A stretch of DNA of 64,000 nucleotides from positions 1,798,001 to 1,862,000 of the forward strand of contig JAFFSR010000221.1 of NCBI GenBank assembly GCA_017163975.1. The letters are read 5' to 3'. Shown here one piece after another: positions 37,516 to 46,998 of this stretch (positions within the stretch are counted from its first letter, which is position 1; each line of letters opens with the position of its first letter). The stretch is from Anastatus disparis (Eukaryota; Arthropoda; Insecta; Hymenoptera; Eupelmidae). The position numbers were made by a program, and so were the translations under genes. The notes under the pieces were generated by a model that ran no database searches, was not told the DNA's origin, and was given only the letters and a program-made list of their open reading frames with translations.

Positions 37516-38063
37516 CCCTGGTAGAAATTTTCAGCATCTTTTGGCCAAGAATAGGCCATTTTTTATCAATTTGACCAAAAAATGCTAAAAATCATGGCCA
37601 AATACCCTGCTATCTAGCGACCTTTCATGGTGAAAAGTTGACAAAATAATGGTGAATATATTTAATTTTATTATAATATTTTATTTGAAGGTTATGATCA
37701 CGCTTTTCTGCTAACATCTGCTGTCGCTATATAGATACATAACCTAACAGCTATACTCCACGCAAAATGTTTGCAGCACTATACTATCTGCTCACGCGTG
37801 ATAAATCAAATCACTTATTTATGAAACAATTAATAATATATATAGTTACATTAAAAGAAAATCGAACATTAGTTAAAATAAGATATATATATAATAAATA
37901 TATGTAAATTTTAATAATTAAGTTCCAATTTTTTCAACTTTAAAATTAAATCATTCACCATTTTTTCGACAACTTTTTACCAGTGACTGGCTAAAAATTT
38001 ACTAAGAAAGTTGGCCAATCGTTAATTTTTTCACCATTTGAGATGGTGAATTTTCTACCAGGG
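37516..38063. mobile_element. MITE with CCCTGGTAGAAA ends, 2-bp GT target duplication
   Basis: The ends are CCCTGGTAGAAA and its exact reverse complement. GT flanks both sides (37514-37515 and 38064-38065). The spacers after genes 3 and 4 show the empty site TTAAACGTTATTTACTATT. Inside, GGTGAAAAGTTGACAAAATA near 37,630 recurs inverted near 37,957-37,985, so there are sub-terminal inverted repeats too. The 548 bp hold no transposase frame. It shares CCCTGG(A/T)AGAAA ends and a 2-bp duplication with the element at 36913-37083, so both were probably moved by the same transposase. Confidence 0.88.
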
Positions 38064-38155
38064 GTTATTTACTATTAGTATACGAAAGTATATTGTTTTT
38101 GCATTTTAAAATTTGTATAAATTAAATTGAAATCGCTTATTCTCTTTTTTATAAA

Positions 38156-38341
38156 ATGAAGGTAGACTATTCCCTAATAAGAACGATCATAATTTCTGGT
38201 AATCGTCTGTTTAAAATATTAATAAAGCGCAAAAAAATTAGGTTTGAAATTTGCTTATCAGTGCCATCGCGTGGTCAATTGATAAGCTTTGAGAGAAGGA
38301 TACTGCTCGAGAATTACATTGGTTACATACGAAAATTGTAG
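38156..38341 (+). CDS. Small recurring ORF in the gene 1-2 spacer
   Basis: A 61-codon frame beginning MKVDYSLI and ending NYIGYIRKL. The same frame recurs at 46023-46211 (62 codons), and its first 26 or so codons recur at 50045. Between the two full copies the reading frame survives a 2-base and a 1-base insertion that together keep phase. Substitutions are mostly amino-acid-changing (for example S/L, F/C and R/K), so there is no sign of strong protein-level selection. I recognise no family. It may be a real small protein, an exon fragment, or a remnant of an older gene copied along with the array. Confidence 0.25.
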   Translation: MKVDYSLIRTIIISGNRLFKILIKRKKIRFEICLSVPSRGQLISFERRILLENYIGYIRKL

Positions 38342-38889
38342 TATTTTGTAATTTTTTAATTAAATAGAATAAAAAAAGATTAGAAAATTAGTTTGTATAG
38401 AATGAAGGAAACATGGAGAATTTTTTTAGAAAAAATCGCGCATTAATGTATACATAAATGAAATAGTCAAGTTAATAAGAATTTTGACGGCTCTTTCTAG
38501 CTGACAATGTTTACATTTTTAACCATTCTAAAGCAGTATCTGAAGCTATCGAAAAATGAACACCAAAACAATCATCTTTTGTGAATCATTTCGAATAAAT
38601 TATGCACTGGACATATATCTACCTTAAAACGATATGTCATAACGTTATATTTAACATAATCAAATAATTACATTTTGATTTATTTACTTCACAAAAAAAT
38701 TTTACTAATACATAAGATTAAATAGGCTACGCAATATAATCCTTCTCTCACAGCTTACCGAAGAGCCATGCGGTAACGCTGGCAAGCAAATTTCCAAACC
38801 CAATAGTTCGAAAAATCAAATATTTGACATTAAATTAGAAGTGATTTATTTACTTGACGTTTTTTAAAAATTGTATTTTACAACTATTT
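38342..38889 (+). other. Distal spacer before gene 2
   Basis: Matches 46,212-46,774 before gene 4 (for example CTTCTCTCACAGCTTACC and GCTGGCAAGCAAATTTCC). No gene or RNA seen. Confidence 0.6.
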
Positions 38890-39110
38890 AATTTATCGAT
38901 TATTGATTAACGTTTGACATTTTTAAACTTGAAGTTAAATTTTGCAGTAGTAATATTTTTTCGTGGCCTTTATTAACGATTCGCTTATTATGGATGGATG
39001 AATTTTTAATGATACAATTTTTGTACGCGCAGGGAAACTTTTTACTGAGATTGCTTTCGTTAGACTATTTTTTTCTTCAGAAGTGAATACATATACTTAA
39101 AACAACAAAA
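38890..39110 (+). promoter_or_regulatory. Conserved leader of IR gene 2
   Basis: Same conserved blocks as the leader of gene 1, with the pyrimidine tract TTTTTTTCTTCAG ending 30 bases before the ATG. Confidence 0.45.
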
Positions 39111-41027
39111 ATGAATCCTAAAAATATGATATTAGGAGTAAGGTGTTTATTAATTATTATTGCTGTTGTTAAGTGTTATAATAGCAACGATATTGTTGGA
39201 TACGTGACAAAATTTGCTGAAGAAGTTTTAAATATGAACCACGTAATTTTATTTACATTTTCAACGCAAGGTTTTGATTCTTTTATACTTGGACCGTTTA
39301 TTGAAAAATTCATAAATACATTTCCAGTTTTATACGTGAATATCGGAGAAATGATGAATATCACAAATAATGAAAAATTTTTAACTATGAAAGAATTGAT
39401 AAAATTTGAACGTGGCGTGTTTAAAATTATATTTTTCAATCTTGATCATAACAATCCTAAATCTATGTCGCAATTGAGATCAATTTTTCGTTTTATTCGA
39501 AAAAGTTTGACTAGAAGTGGAATGCAGCCTCACTATCTTATTGTTTTATCAGATCAAAGAAAATTTTCATTTAAACCCTTATTCCAGACTCTATGGAAAT
39601 CAAAAATTTTGTTTGTTACTATAATTGAAATTACTAAAAAAATTAATTTGCAAATTTATTTACATCAATTTCCTTCACTAAACTCTGAGCATGATGTATC
39701 AGTACATCAATATAATCCATTTAGTAACAGATATAGTCATGAAAAATTTTCGAAACGTATTTTATTGTATAAAAATAAAATGAATAATCTTCATGGATAT
39801 AGTTTATCAGGAGCAGCTCTTTTGCTGCCGTTTCTTGTCCGTAAACCAGAAAATATTTCCAGAAAAGATTTATGGAATCAAATGGACGGTATCGACGTTT
39901 CACTAACTAAGATTATAACTGAAACTATAAACTGTACTGTTGATGTTTCAATAACAGACAATGATAATATGAAGCAAATAGAGTCTCAGTTTAATAAAAA
40001 TGACTTGGACTTTGATATAAATTTCAAACCAATGCAGGATGCACGTGCTGAGATCCATTGCTGTTTTTCATTTGATCTTGATCCACCCAAATTAGTAATA
40101 AAACAATATACTTTTTATGAAAATGAAATACCTTGGAATTTAATAATATCAGCCGTTTCAATCATCATTATGATTGCATTTATTGTCATATTTACACGTT
40201 TATTAAAATTTCACGATAAAGCATGGACAGTATTTAATATAACTATTGTTTCATTTGGATTTTCTGGAACTGAACCACGAAAAAATATAGATAGATTGAT
40301 ATTTTTATGTTTAATTTTTATATCAGCAACATATTCAGTAAATTTTTTGGAATTATTATTTGAAATGCAATTAAGTCATAAGAATTTTATCGATTTTAAA
40401 TCATTTCAAGATGTAATAGATGCTAATATAACTATCTTAATTGATGACCGCTTAATAATCGTTTTTGTCTACCTAAAGCATGTCTTGGCAAAAATTTCCA
40501 AGGGTGTAAAAGTACCAAATATTGGGAAATGTCAAAAAGCTATTAAAGAAAATATCATCAACACCTGCTTAATGTCAAGTTACTTAGCACCAGTCTTTGC
40601 CGAGATTCATTCTGAACCTCAAAACAATTGGATTTTAAGTCCAGTTTCAGAACCTCTTTACACTACATTGCGTGGTAAGGCTTTATCACTAAATTCACCT
40701 TATTATGAAAGATTTAATATGATAGTACATCGAACAATAGATTCCGGTATTTTTGATTATGTAATGGACAGCCAACACAAAGACAGTGTTATTACCATTG
40801 AAAAATTTAACAGACAACAATACATGAAAAGCCTAAATAAAAAGACTATAAATTACACGAATTTAAATACGGAAACTGAACTATTGACAAAAATAGTATA
40901 CCTTCTTGGATTTGGATATGTAATATCGTTTTCGATCTTTTTATTGGAATTATTATACAATCAATTTCAAATAAAACTGAAAAATAAGTCGTGTAAAATA
41001 AAAAAATTTTACTTGAATAAAAATTGA
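39111..41027 (+). CDS. Divergent ionotropic receptor (IR), array gene 2
   Basis: 638-residue IR-family channel subunit in one exon, closest to gene 4. It has a signal peptide (MNPKNMILGVRC then LLIIIAVV), an S1-like motif DGIDVSLTKIITETINC near residue 262, M1 after IPWNL (about 341-363), a pore segment with VSFGFSGTEPR, M3 with SATYSVNFLELLF, S2 with SPYYERFNMIVHRTIDSGI, and M4 with LLGFGYVISFSIFLLELL. The ligand-binding parts differ from genes 1 and 3 at many positions, while M1 to M3 are almost the same at DNA level. One extra base in an A-run near the end changes the C-terminus: the copy reads past the stop position used by the others and ends KKFYLNKN. Expected to sit in the membrane of sensory neurons with an IR co-receptor; ligand unknown. 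Confidence 0.92.
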   Translation: MNPKNMILGVRCLLIIIAVVKCYNSNDIVGYVTKFAEEVLNMNHVILFTFSTQGFDSFILGPFIEKFINTFPVLYVNIGEMMNITNNEKFLTMKELIKFERGVFKIIFFNLDHNNPKSMSQLRSIFRFIRKSLTRSGMQPHYLIVLSDQRKFSFKPLFQTLWKSKILFVTIIEITKKINLQIYLHQFPSLNSEHDVSVHQYNPFSNRYSHEKFSKRILLYKNKMNNLHGYSLSGAALLLPFLVRKPENISRKDLWNQMDGIDVSLTKIITETINCTVDVSITDNDNMKQIESQFNKNDLDFDINFKPMQDARAEIHCCFSFDLDPPKLVIKQYTFYENEIPWNLIISAVSIIIMIAFIVIFTRLLKFHDKAWTVFNITIVSFGFSGTEPRKNIDRLIFLCLIFISATYSVNFLELLFEMQLSHKNFIDFKSFQDVIDANITILIDDRLIIVFVYLKHVLAKISKGVKVPNIGKCQKAIKENIINTCLMSSYLAPVFAEIHSEPQNNWILSPVSEPLYTTLRGKALSLNSPYYERFNMIVHRTIDSGIFDYVMDSQHKDSVITIEKFNRQQYMKSLNKKTINYTNLNTETELLTKIVYLLGFGYVISFSIFLLELLYNQFQIKLKNKSCKIKKFYLNKN

Positions 41028-41859
41028 CTTTTTTACACGTTATATACAGCACGAATACATTAGAACGTATTTGAATTTAGTACTTTAAAGATCTTGATTG
41101 GTTGTTTGCGAATGGAAATACTGGAAATTATTAAGTTCTGCTTTTTCTGCACTTTTTTGTAACTACTTCTTTTAAAATATATAACACTTTAAAAAAATTA
41201 GATGTTTTTTTTTAAAATAAAATATGACAAGTCAAAACTATTGTTCTTTGATTTTTCATGCACAAATAGTACGTTATGTACCAAGGGCGCGAGATCGGGA
41301 ATTTTGAGCCAAGTGTGAGTTTGTCGTCCGAGCGAAGCGAGGAAACCAAATTCACATGAAGGACGCGAATTTTCGTCGTACCCGTGATGCATATACTTTG
41401 TGCGGGCGTGAATGTGCTGTTATGCGCCCGGAGGGTTAAAAATTATTTTTATTGATCACACACTTTGTATTGATGAAAAATATAAAATAAAAATATATTA
41501 TTGCAATTAATATTGTTTTTTAATTTAATTTCAGTATAACCTTCCTTTCTTAAGATATCAGTACTAAGTTTAAGCCAGAAAAAAGTCAAATTTAAATGTA
41601 ATGATAAATTTTTTTTCTTATAATATTAAATAATTAAAAATTTTTTCCCTCATTTTTACCTTATTTTCATCTGTACCTGTCTATCTCTTCCTATTCCCTA
41701 TCACTCTCTCACACTCACTTTCACTCTTTCCCAATTTTTCTTGAATAGAAATTATGTTTTTTACATTGAAATCACATTTAATAAAATAAAATCAAATTAC
41801 TCTAACTCAATGAGCTCTATGAGAAAGCATTGCGCCAAAGCTCTTGGCAGCTTTTTTTT
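41028..41859 (+). other. Spacer between genes 2 and 3
   Basis: The first 240 bp match the other post-gene spacers. Then comes a GC-rich 171-bp insert (41267-41437), then more matching DNA to about 41,650. The last 200 bp (CACTCTCTCACACTCAC and after) are not seen in the other spacers and may be flanking DNA trapped at the duplication joint. Confidence 0.6.
41267..41437. mobile_element. GC-rich 171-bp insertion present only in this spacer
   Basis: The spacers after genes 1, 3 and 4 read CACAAAAATAATTTTTA without a break, but here GTACGTTATGTACCAAGGGC starts a far more GC-rich block (with CCGAGCGAAGCGAGG in the middle) that ends TATGCGCCCGGAGGGTT before the AT-rich spacer resumes. No clear terminal inverted repeat or target duplication beyond AAA is visible. 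Probably a short transposon or retroposed fragment of unknown family. Confidence 0.75.
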
Positions 41860-42185
41860 TAATTTTACTTTTAACGTTTATTGGATTTTTTTTAGATAAG
41901 ACTTTAGAGAATTTTTTTAACAATGTTTTACCAGCGTTATTATTTTTTCATTTAGTTTTACTTTTTATTGTATTGTACTATGGTTTTTTTAGATAGTACT
42001 TGAATTAACTTGAACAAATGTTACACAAATTGGAAATTTATTTAATTTTTTCAATATTTATTTTTATCTTTTATTTAAAATGTTATATTCTGAATATCGT
42101 CGAGTGAGAGCAATAACGCATTAACTCGGCTTTACCCGAAAAGTTTTTCAATAAAAACAAAATTTGCTAAAAAAATTACACTTTA

Positions 42186-42561
42186 CACTGTAAAACTTTT
42201 GTGTAATTTGTCCAATTTTTTTTCTACAAAAATTCTTGTGTTAAAATTTTACACATATTGTTTATAAAATTAACATAAAATATTTTGTAACTTTAAAATT
42301 TTTCTGTACTTTTAAAATTGACACAAAAATTTTCGTAAAACTGACATACAGAGTGTGCTTGCTATATTAAAATTATAATAATCTTTCTATTTTAACATCA
42401 ATAAATTTGAAAAATTTACGCTTTTTATTATTTATAAGTTATTGTGTTAAAATTCTTACTTTGAAATATAAAAAAAAATTATTTGTAAATTTAACACAAA
42501 AAAATTTGTGTTTTATCTGTAACACTTCTGTGAGTTATAATTACACAAATTTTTTACGGTG
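42186..42561. mobile_element. TA-flanked MITE in the leader spacer of gene 3
   Basis: The ends are CACTGTAAAACTTTTGTGTA and, on the other strand, CACCGTAAAAAATTTGTGTA, with TA on each side (42184-42185 and 42562-42563). The equivalent place before gene 1 (near 34,100) goes directly from the TTTCACTCTA region to GTAATTAAAATATAG, so the 376 bp are an insertion made after the pair duplicated, or lost from unit A. No coding capacity. The TA and CACTGTAAAA ends suggest a Tc1/mariner-type element. Confidence 0.8.
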
Positions 42562-42834
42562 TATTATATTAATAATTAAAATATAGTTTAATATAATAAA
42601 AAAATATTTGTCATAAAATAAAATCTAGCCTACTGAAAAATCTGAAATGAGATCTCAAATGATTTTCATTTGCTTTTTGTTTTTATTAAATATTTAATGC
42701 TTAGAGCAAAGCATGCAATTTTGAAATAAAGATTGCTTCATTAGCTTGAAATAATTAAATATTGTATATTAAATTAGAAGTGATTTATTGATTCATTTAC
42801 TTGACATTTTTTTAAATTATATTTTACATCTATT

Positions 42835-43054
42835 TAATTTATCGATTATTGATTAACGTTTGACATTTTTAAACTTGAAGTTAAATTTTGTAGTATTAAT
42901 ATTTTTTCGTGGCCTTTATTAGCGATTGGCTTATTATGGATGGATAAATTTTTAATGATACAATTTTTGTATGCGCAGGGAAATTTTTTACTGAGATTGC
43001 TTTCGTTAGTCTATTTTGTTCTTCAGAAGTGAATACATACTTAAAGCAATAAAT
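42835..43054 (+). promoter_or_regulatory. Conserved leader of IR gene 3
   Basis: Same blocks as the other leaders, with TTTTGTTCTTCAG ending 28 bases before the ATG. Two bases are missing from the untranslated leader here (ACATACTT against ACATATACTT). Confidence 0.45.
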
Positions 43055-44941
43055 ATGAGTCCTAAAAATATTATATTATGTTTATTAATTATTATTGCTG
43101 TTGTTAAGTGTTATAATAACAACGATATTGTTGAATACGTGATAAAATTTGCTGAAGAAGTTTTAAATATGAACCACGTAATTTTATTTACATTTTCAAC
43201 GCAAGGTTTTGATTCTTTTATACTCAGACCGTTAGTTGAGAAATTTATAAATATGTTTCCAGTTCTACACGTAAATATCAAAGAAATAATGAATATCACA
43301 AATAATGAAAAATTATTAGATGTAAAAGAATTAATAAAATTTGAACGTGACGTATTTAAAATTATATTCTTCAATCTTGATCATAACAATCCTAAATCTC
43401 TGACGCCATTGATATCATTTTTTAAATTTATTCGGAATAATTTGACTAGAGATGGAATGCAACCTCACTATCTTATTTTTATATCGGATCAAAAAAGATT
43501 TACATATAAACCCTTACTCCAGACTTTATGGAAATCTAAAGTTTTGTTTGTTACTGTAATTGAAATCACTAAAAAAATTAACTTGAGAATTCACTTACAT
43601 CAAGTTCATTCACTAAACTCGGAGCATAATGTACGGATACATCAATATAATCCGTTTAATGAGAGTCATAGTATTGAAAAATTTTCGAAAAGTATTTTAT
43701 TGTATAAAAATAAAATGAACAATCTTCATGGATATAGTTTATTAGGAGTAGCTTATTTGTTGCTGGATCTAATCGATAAACCAGAAAATGTTTCAAATAA
43801 AGGTTTATGGAACCAAATGGGCGGTATCGAAGTTACACTAACTAAGTTTATAACTGATACGATAAACTGTACTGTTGATGTATCAATAGTAAGCAATAAA
43901 AATATGAAGAAATTAGATGTTCAGTTTAGTTCAAACGACATAGATTTTCATGTAAATTTTAAACAAATGCAAAATGATCGTACTGAGAGACATTGCTGTT
44001 TTTCATACGATCCTAACACTTTCAAAGTAATAATAAAACAATATACTTTTTATGAAAATGAAATACCTTGGAATTTAATAATATCAGCCGTTTCGATTAT
44101 CATTATGATTGTATTCATTGTCATATTTACACGTTTATTAAAATTTCGCAGTAAAGCATGGACAGTATTTAATGTAACTATTGTTTCATTTGGATTTTCT
44201 GGAACAGAACCACGAAAAAATATCGATAGATTGATATTTTTATGTTTAATTTTTGTATCAGCAACATATTCCGTAAATTTTTTGGAATTGTTATTTGAAA
44301 TGCAATTAAGTCAAAAGAATTTTTTAGATTTTAAATCATTTCAAGATGTAACAGATGCTAATATAACTATTTTTATTGATGCCCGCTATAAAAGCATCTT
44401 TCTATACCACGATTTACTGAAAGTTGCCAAGTATGCAAATGTACCAAATAAGAGCTGTAATACTACTCTTCATGAAAATATCGTCAACACCTGCTTAATG
44501 CAAAGTTATTTAACATCGGCCTTTGCTGAGATTTATTCTGAACCTCAAAACGATTGGATTATAAGTCCAATTTCAGAATCTCTTTTCCCTTCATTACGTG
44601 GTAAGATATTATCACCAAATTCACCTTATTATGAAAGATTTAATATGATAATACATCGAGTGATAGATTCTGGCATTTTTTATTATGTAATCGATAGCCA
44701 CTGGAAAAACCGTTACATTTCTTCTGGAAAATATAATAGAAGTCAATACATGGCAAGCCTAAATAAAAAGACTATAAATTACACGAATTTAAATACGGAA
44801 ACTGAACTATTGACAAAAATAGTATACCTTCTTGGATTTGGATATTTAATATCGTTTTCGATCTTTTTATTGGAATTATTGTACGATCAATTTCAAATAA
44901 AACTGAAAAATAAATCGTGCAGAGTAAAAAATTTTACCTGA
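43055..44941 (+). CDS. Divergent ionotropic receptor (IR), array gene 3
   Basis: 628-residue IR-family channel subunit in one exon, nearly the same as gene 1 through its first half. The start at 43055 (MSPKN) aligns with the others; a longer frame from a TTG at 43016 is untranslated leader. The signal peptide is three residues shorter (NIILCLLIIIAVVKC). S1-like GGIEVTLTKFITDTINC, M1 after IPWNL (about 338-360), pore VSFGFSGTEPR, M3 SATYSVNFLELLF (about 402), S2 SPYYERFNMIIHRVIDSGI and M4 are all present. In S2 it shares residues with gene 2 (NTCLM, SEPQN) where gene 1 has its own changes. It appears to be the donor of a converted block in gene 4. AATAAA overlaps the stop codon. Confidence 0.93.
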   Translation: MSPKNIILCLLIIIAVVKCYNNNDIVEYVIKFAEEVLNMNHVILFTFSTQGFDSFILRPLVEKFINMFPVLHVNIKEIMNITNNEKLLDVKELIKFERDVFKIIFFNLDHNNPKSLTPLISFFKFIRNNLTRDGMQPHYLIFISDQKRFTYKPLLQTLWKSKVLFVTVIEITKKINLRIHLHQVHSLNSEHNVRIHQYNPFNESHSIEKFSKSILLYKNKMNNLHGYSLLGVAYLLLDLIDKPENVSNKGLWNQMGGIEVTLTKFITDTINCTVDVSIVSNKNMKKLDVQFSSNDIDFHVNFKQMQNDRTERHCCFSYDPNTFKVIIKQYTFYENEIPWNLIISAVSIIIMIVFIVIFTRLLKFRSKAWTVFNVTIVSFGFSGTEPRKNIDRLIFLCLIFVSATYSVNFLELLFEMQLSQKNFLDFKSFQDVTDANITIFIDARYKSIFLYHDLLKVAKYANVPNKSCNTTLHENIVNTCLMQSYLTSAFAEIYSEPQNDWIISPISESLFPSLRGKILSPNSPYYERFNMIIHRVIDSGIFYYVIDSHWKNRYISSGKYNRSQYMASLNKKTINYTNLNTETELLTKIVYLLGFGYLISFSIFLLELLYDQFQIKLKNKSCRVKNFT

Positions 44942-46022
44942 ATAAAAATTGATTTTTTTTTGCAACTTACATACAGCACGAATACATGCATTAGAACGTA
45001 TTGTATGATTTTAGTACTTCAAAGATCTTGATTCTTTGTTTGCGAATGAAAATATTGAAAATTATTGAGTTGTGCTTTTTCTATACTTTTTTGTAACTAC
45101 TTCTTTTAAACTATATAACACTTTGAATAAATTAGATGTTTTTGTTTTTAATAGAATATAGCAAGTCAAAACTATTGTTCTCTAATTTTTCATGCACAAA
45201 AATAATTTTTATTGATTACATACTTTGTATTGATGAAAAAAATAAAATTAATGTTATTGCAATTAATATTGTTTTTTAATTTAATCTTAATACAACTTTT
45301 CTTTCTTAAGGTATCAGGACTAACTAGGTATAGGACTAACCAGGAAAGTGTCAGAGTTTCGGATCAATGATTACACTTAAATTTTGGGGGATAATTCTAG
45401 ACATATAAACATGAAGAAAGCCGAAATTTTAGACTCCAACGATTAATATTTCTCTAGTTATAGTCAAGTGAAGAAAATCTCTAAAAAAAGTTACTAGATT
45501 TTTAAACACTTATAGTTCTTCAATTCTTCAGCAACAACAGCTAGAAGCTTAAAAAACTATTTTAAAATGAAAGCTGAGCTCAAATTCTTTCGATATAGCA
45601 AATTTTAATGTAATGATAAATTTTTTTCTTATTATATTAAGCAGTAAAACATTTTTTACCTGAAGTATATATTAAATACAAGACTTTAAACCAGGAATAA
45701 TTTTAAAAAATCTCCTCCGATGCTTAAAATCTTTATATGAATAGTAGAAGACTTGATTTTGTCTACTTTGGTGGTTGCCGCAGGCTTTCTCAGCCTTTGA
45801 AAAACGTATACTTTAAAAAATTAGAAGTTCCGTTTTTAATAAAATATAATTGTATAAAAAATATAAAAAAAAATTACTGCCACTAATAATGTTCAATTAA
45901 AAATTAAAGTGAATGGTAATTATTTTAAACGTTATTTACTATTAGTATACGAAAGTATATTGTTTTGGCATTTGGAAATTTTTATAAATTAAATTGAAAT
46001 CGCTTATTCTCTTTTTGATAAG
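44942..46022 (+). other. Spacer after gene 3, proximal part
   Basis: Contains the empty sites for both CCCTGG elements (near 45,575 and 45,932), confirming that those insertions are confined to unit A. No other gene seen. Confidence 0.65.
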
Positions 46023-46211
46023 ATGGAGGTAGACTATTCCCTAATAAAGACTATCATAATTTCTGGTAATCGTCTGTTTAAAATATTAATAAAACGCAAA
46101 AAAAAATTAAGTTTGGAAATTTGCTTATTAGTGCCATCGCGTGGTCAATTGATAAGCTGTGAAAAAAGGATACTGCTTGAGAATTACATTGGTTACATAC
46201 GAAAATTGTAG
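46023..46211 (+). CDS. Small recurring ORF in the gene 3-4 spacer
   Basis: 62 codons, beginning MEVDYSLI and ending NYIGYIRKL; the counterpart of the frame at 38156-38341. It has one codon more, from offsetting small insertions in and after an A-run. Function unknown; see the first copy for the case for and against coding. Confidence 0.25.
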   Translation: MEVDYSLIKTIIISGNRLFKILIKRKKKLSLEICLLVPSRGQLISCEKRILLENYIGYIRKL

Positions 46212-46774
46212 TATTTTGTAATTTTTTAATTAAATGGAATAAAAAAAGATTGCAAAATTAGTTTGTATAGAATGAAGGAGACATGGAGAATTTTTATAGA
46301 AAAAATCGCGCATGTTATAATGTACATAAATGAAATAGTCAAATTAATAAGAATTTTGACGGCTCTTTCTAGCTGACAATGTTTACATTTTTATCCATTC
46401 TAAAGCAGTATCTGAAGCTATAACTTATCAAAAAATGAACACCAAAACAATCATCTTTTGTGAATCATTTGGAATAAATTATGTACTGGATATATATTTA
46501 CCTTAAAACGATATGTCATAACATTATATTTAACGTAATCAAATAATTACATTTTTATTTATTTACTTCACAAAAAAATTTTACTAATACATAAGATTAA
46601 ATAGGCTACGAAATATAATCCTTCTCTCACAGCTTACCAAAGGGCCACGTGGTGGCGCTGGCAAGCAAATTTCCAAACCCAATAGCTCGAAAAATCAAAT
46701 ATTTGACATTAAATTAGAAGTGATTTATTGATTTACTTACTTGATGTTTTTTAAAAATTGTATTTTACAACTAC
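46212..46774 (+). other. Distal spacer before gene 4
   Basis: Matches the distal spacer before gene 2 nearly base for base in places. No gene seen. Confidence 0.6.
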
Positions 46775-46998
46775 TTAATTTGTCGATTATTGATTAACGT
46801 TTGACATTTTTAAACATGAAGTTAAATTTTGCAGTATTAATATTTTTTCATGGCCTTCATTAACGATTGGCTTATTATGGATGGATGAATTTTTAATGAC
46901 ACAATTTTTGTACGTGCAGGGAAATTCGTTAATGAGATTACTTTCGTTAGTCTATTTTTCTTCATCAGAAGTGAATACATATACTTAAAACAACAAAA
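46775..46998 (+). promoter_or_regulatory. Conserved leader of IR gene 4
   Basis: Same blocks as the other leaders, with CTATTTTTCTTCATCAG ending 30 bases before the ATG. Confidence 0.45.

Larger units (their letters stand above)
33800..41859 (+). repeat. Tandem duplicated segment, unit A (genes 1 and 2)
   Basis: Sequence from about 33,800 (CATTTTACTTTTAACGTTTA) matches the sequence from about 41,860 (AATTTTACTTTTAACGTTTA). The match continues through the leader, gene 1 against gene 3, the spacer, and gene 2 against gene 4. Unit A has two extra insertions (36913-37083 and 37516-38063) and one more after gene 2 (41267-41437). Its spacer after gene 2 loses clear similarity to the other spacers at about 41,650, so its right end is uncertain by about 200 bp. 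Confidence 0.85.

Noticed and set aside
43016..43054. N-terminal extension of gene 3 from a TTG start
   Set aside because: The aligned copies have no equivalent coding extension, and the ATG at 43055 matches the shared start followed by a signal peptide.
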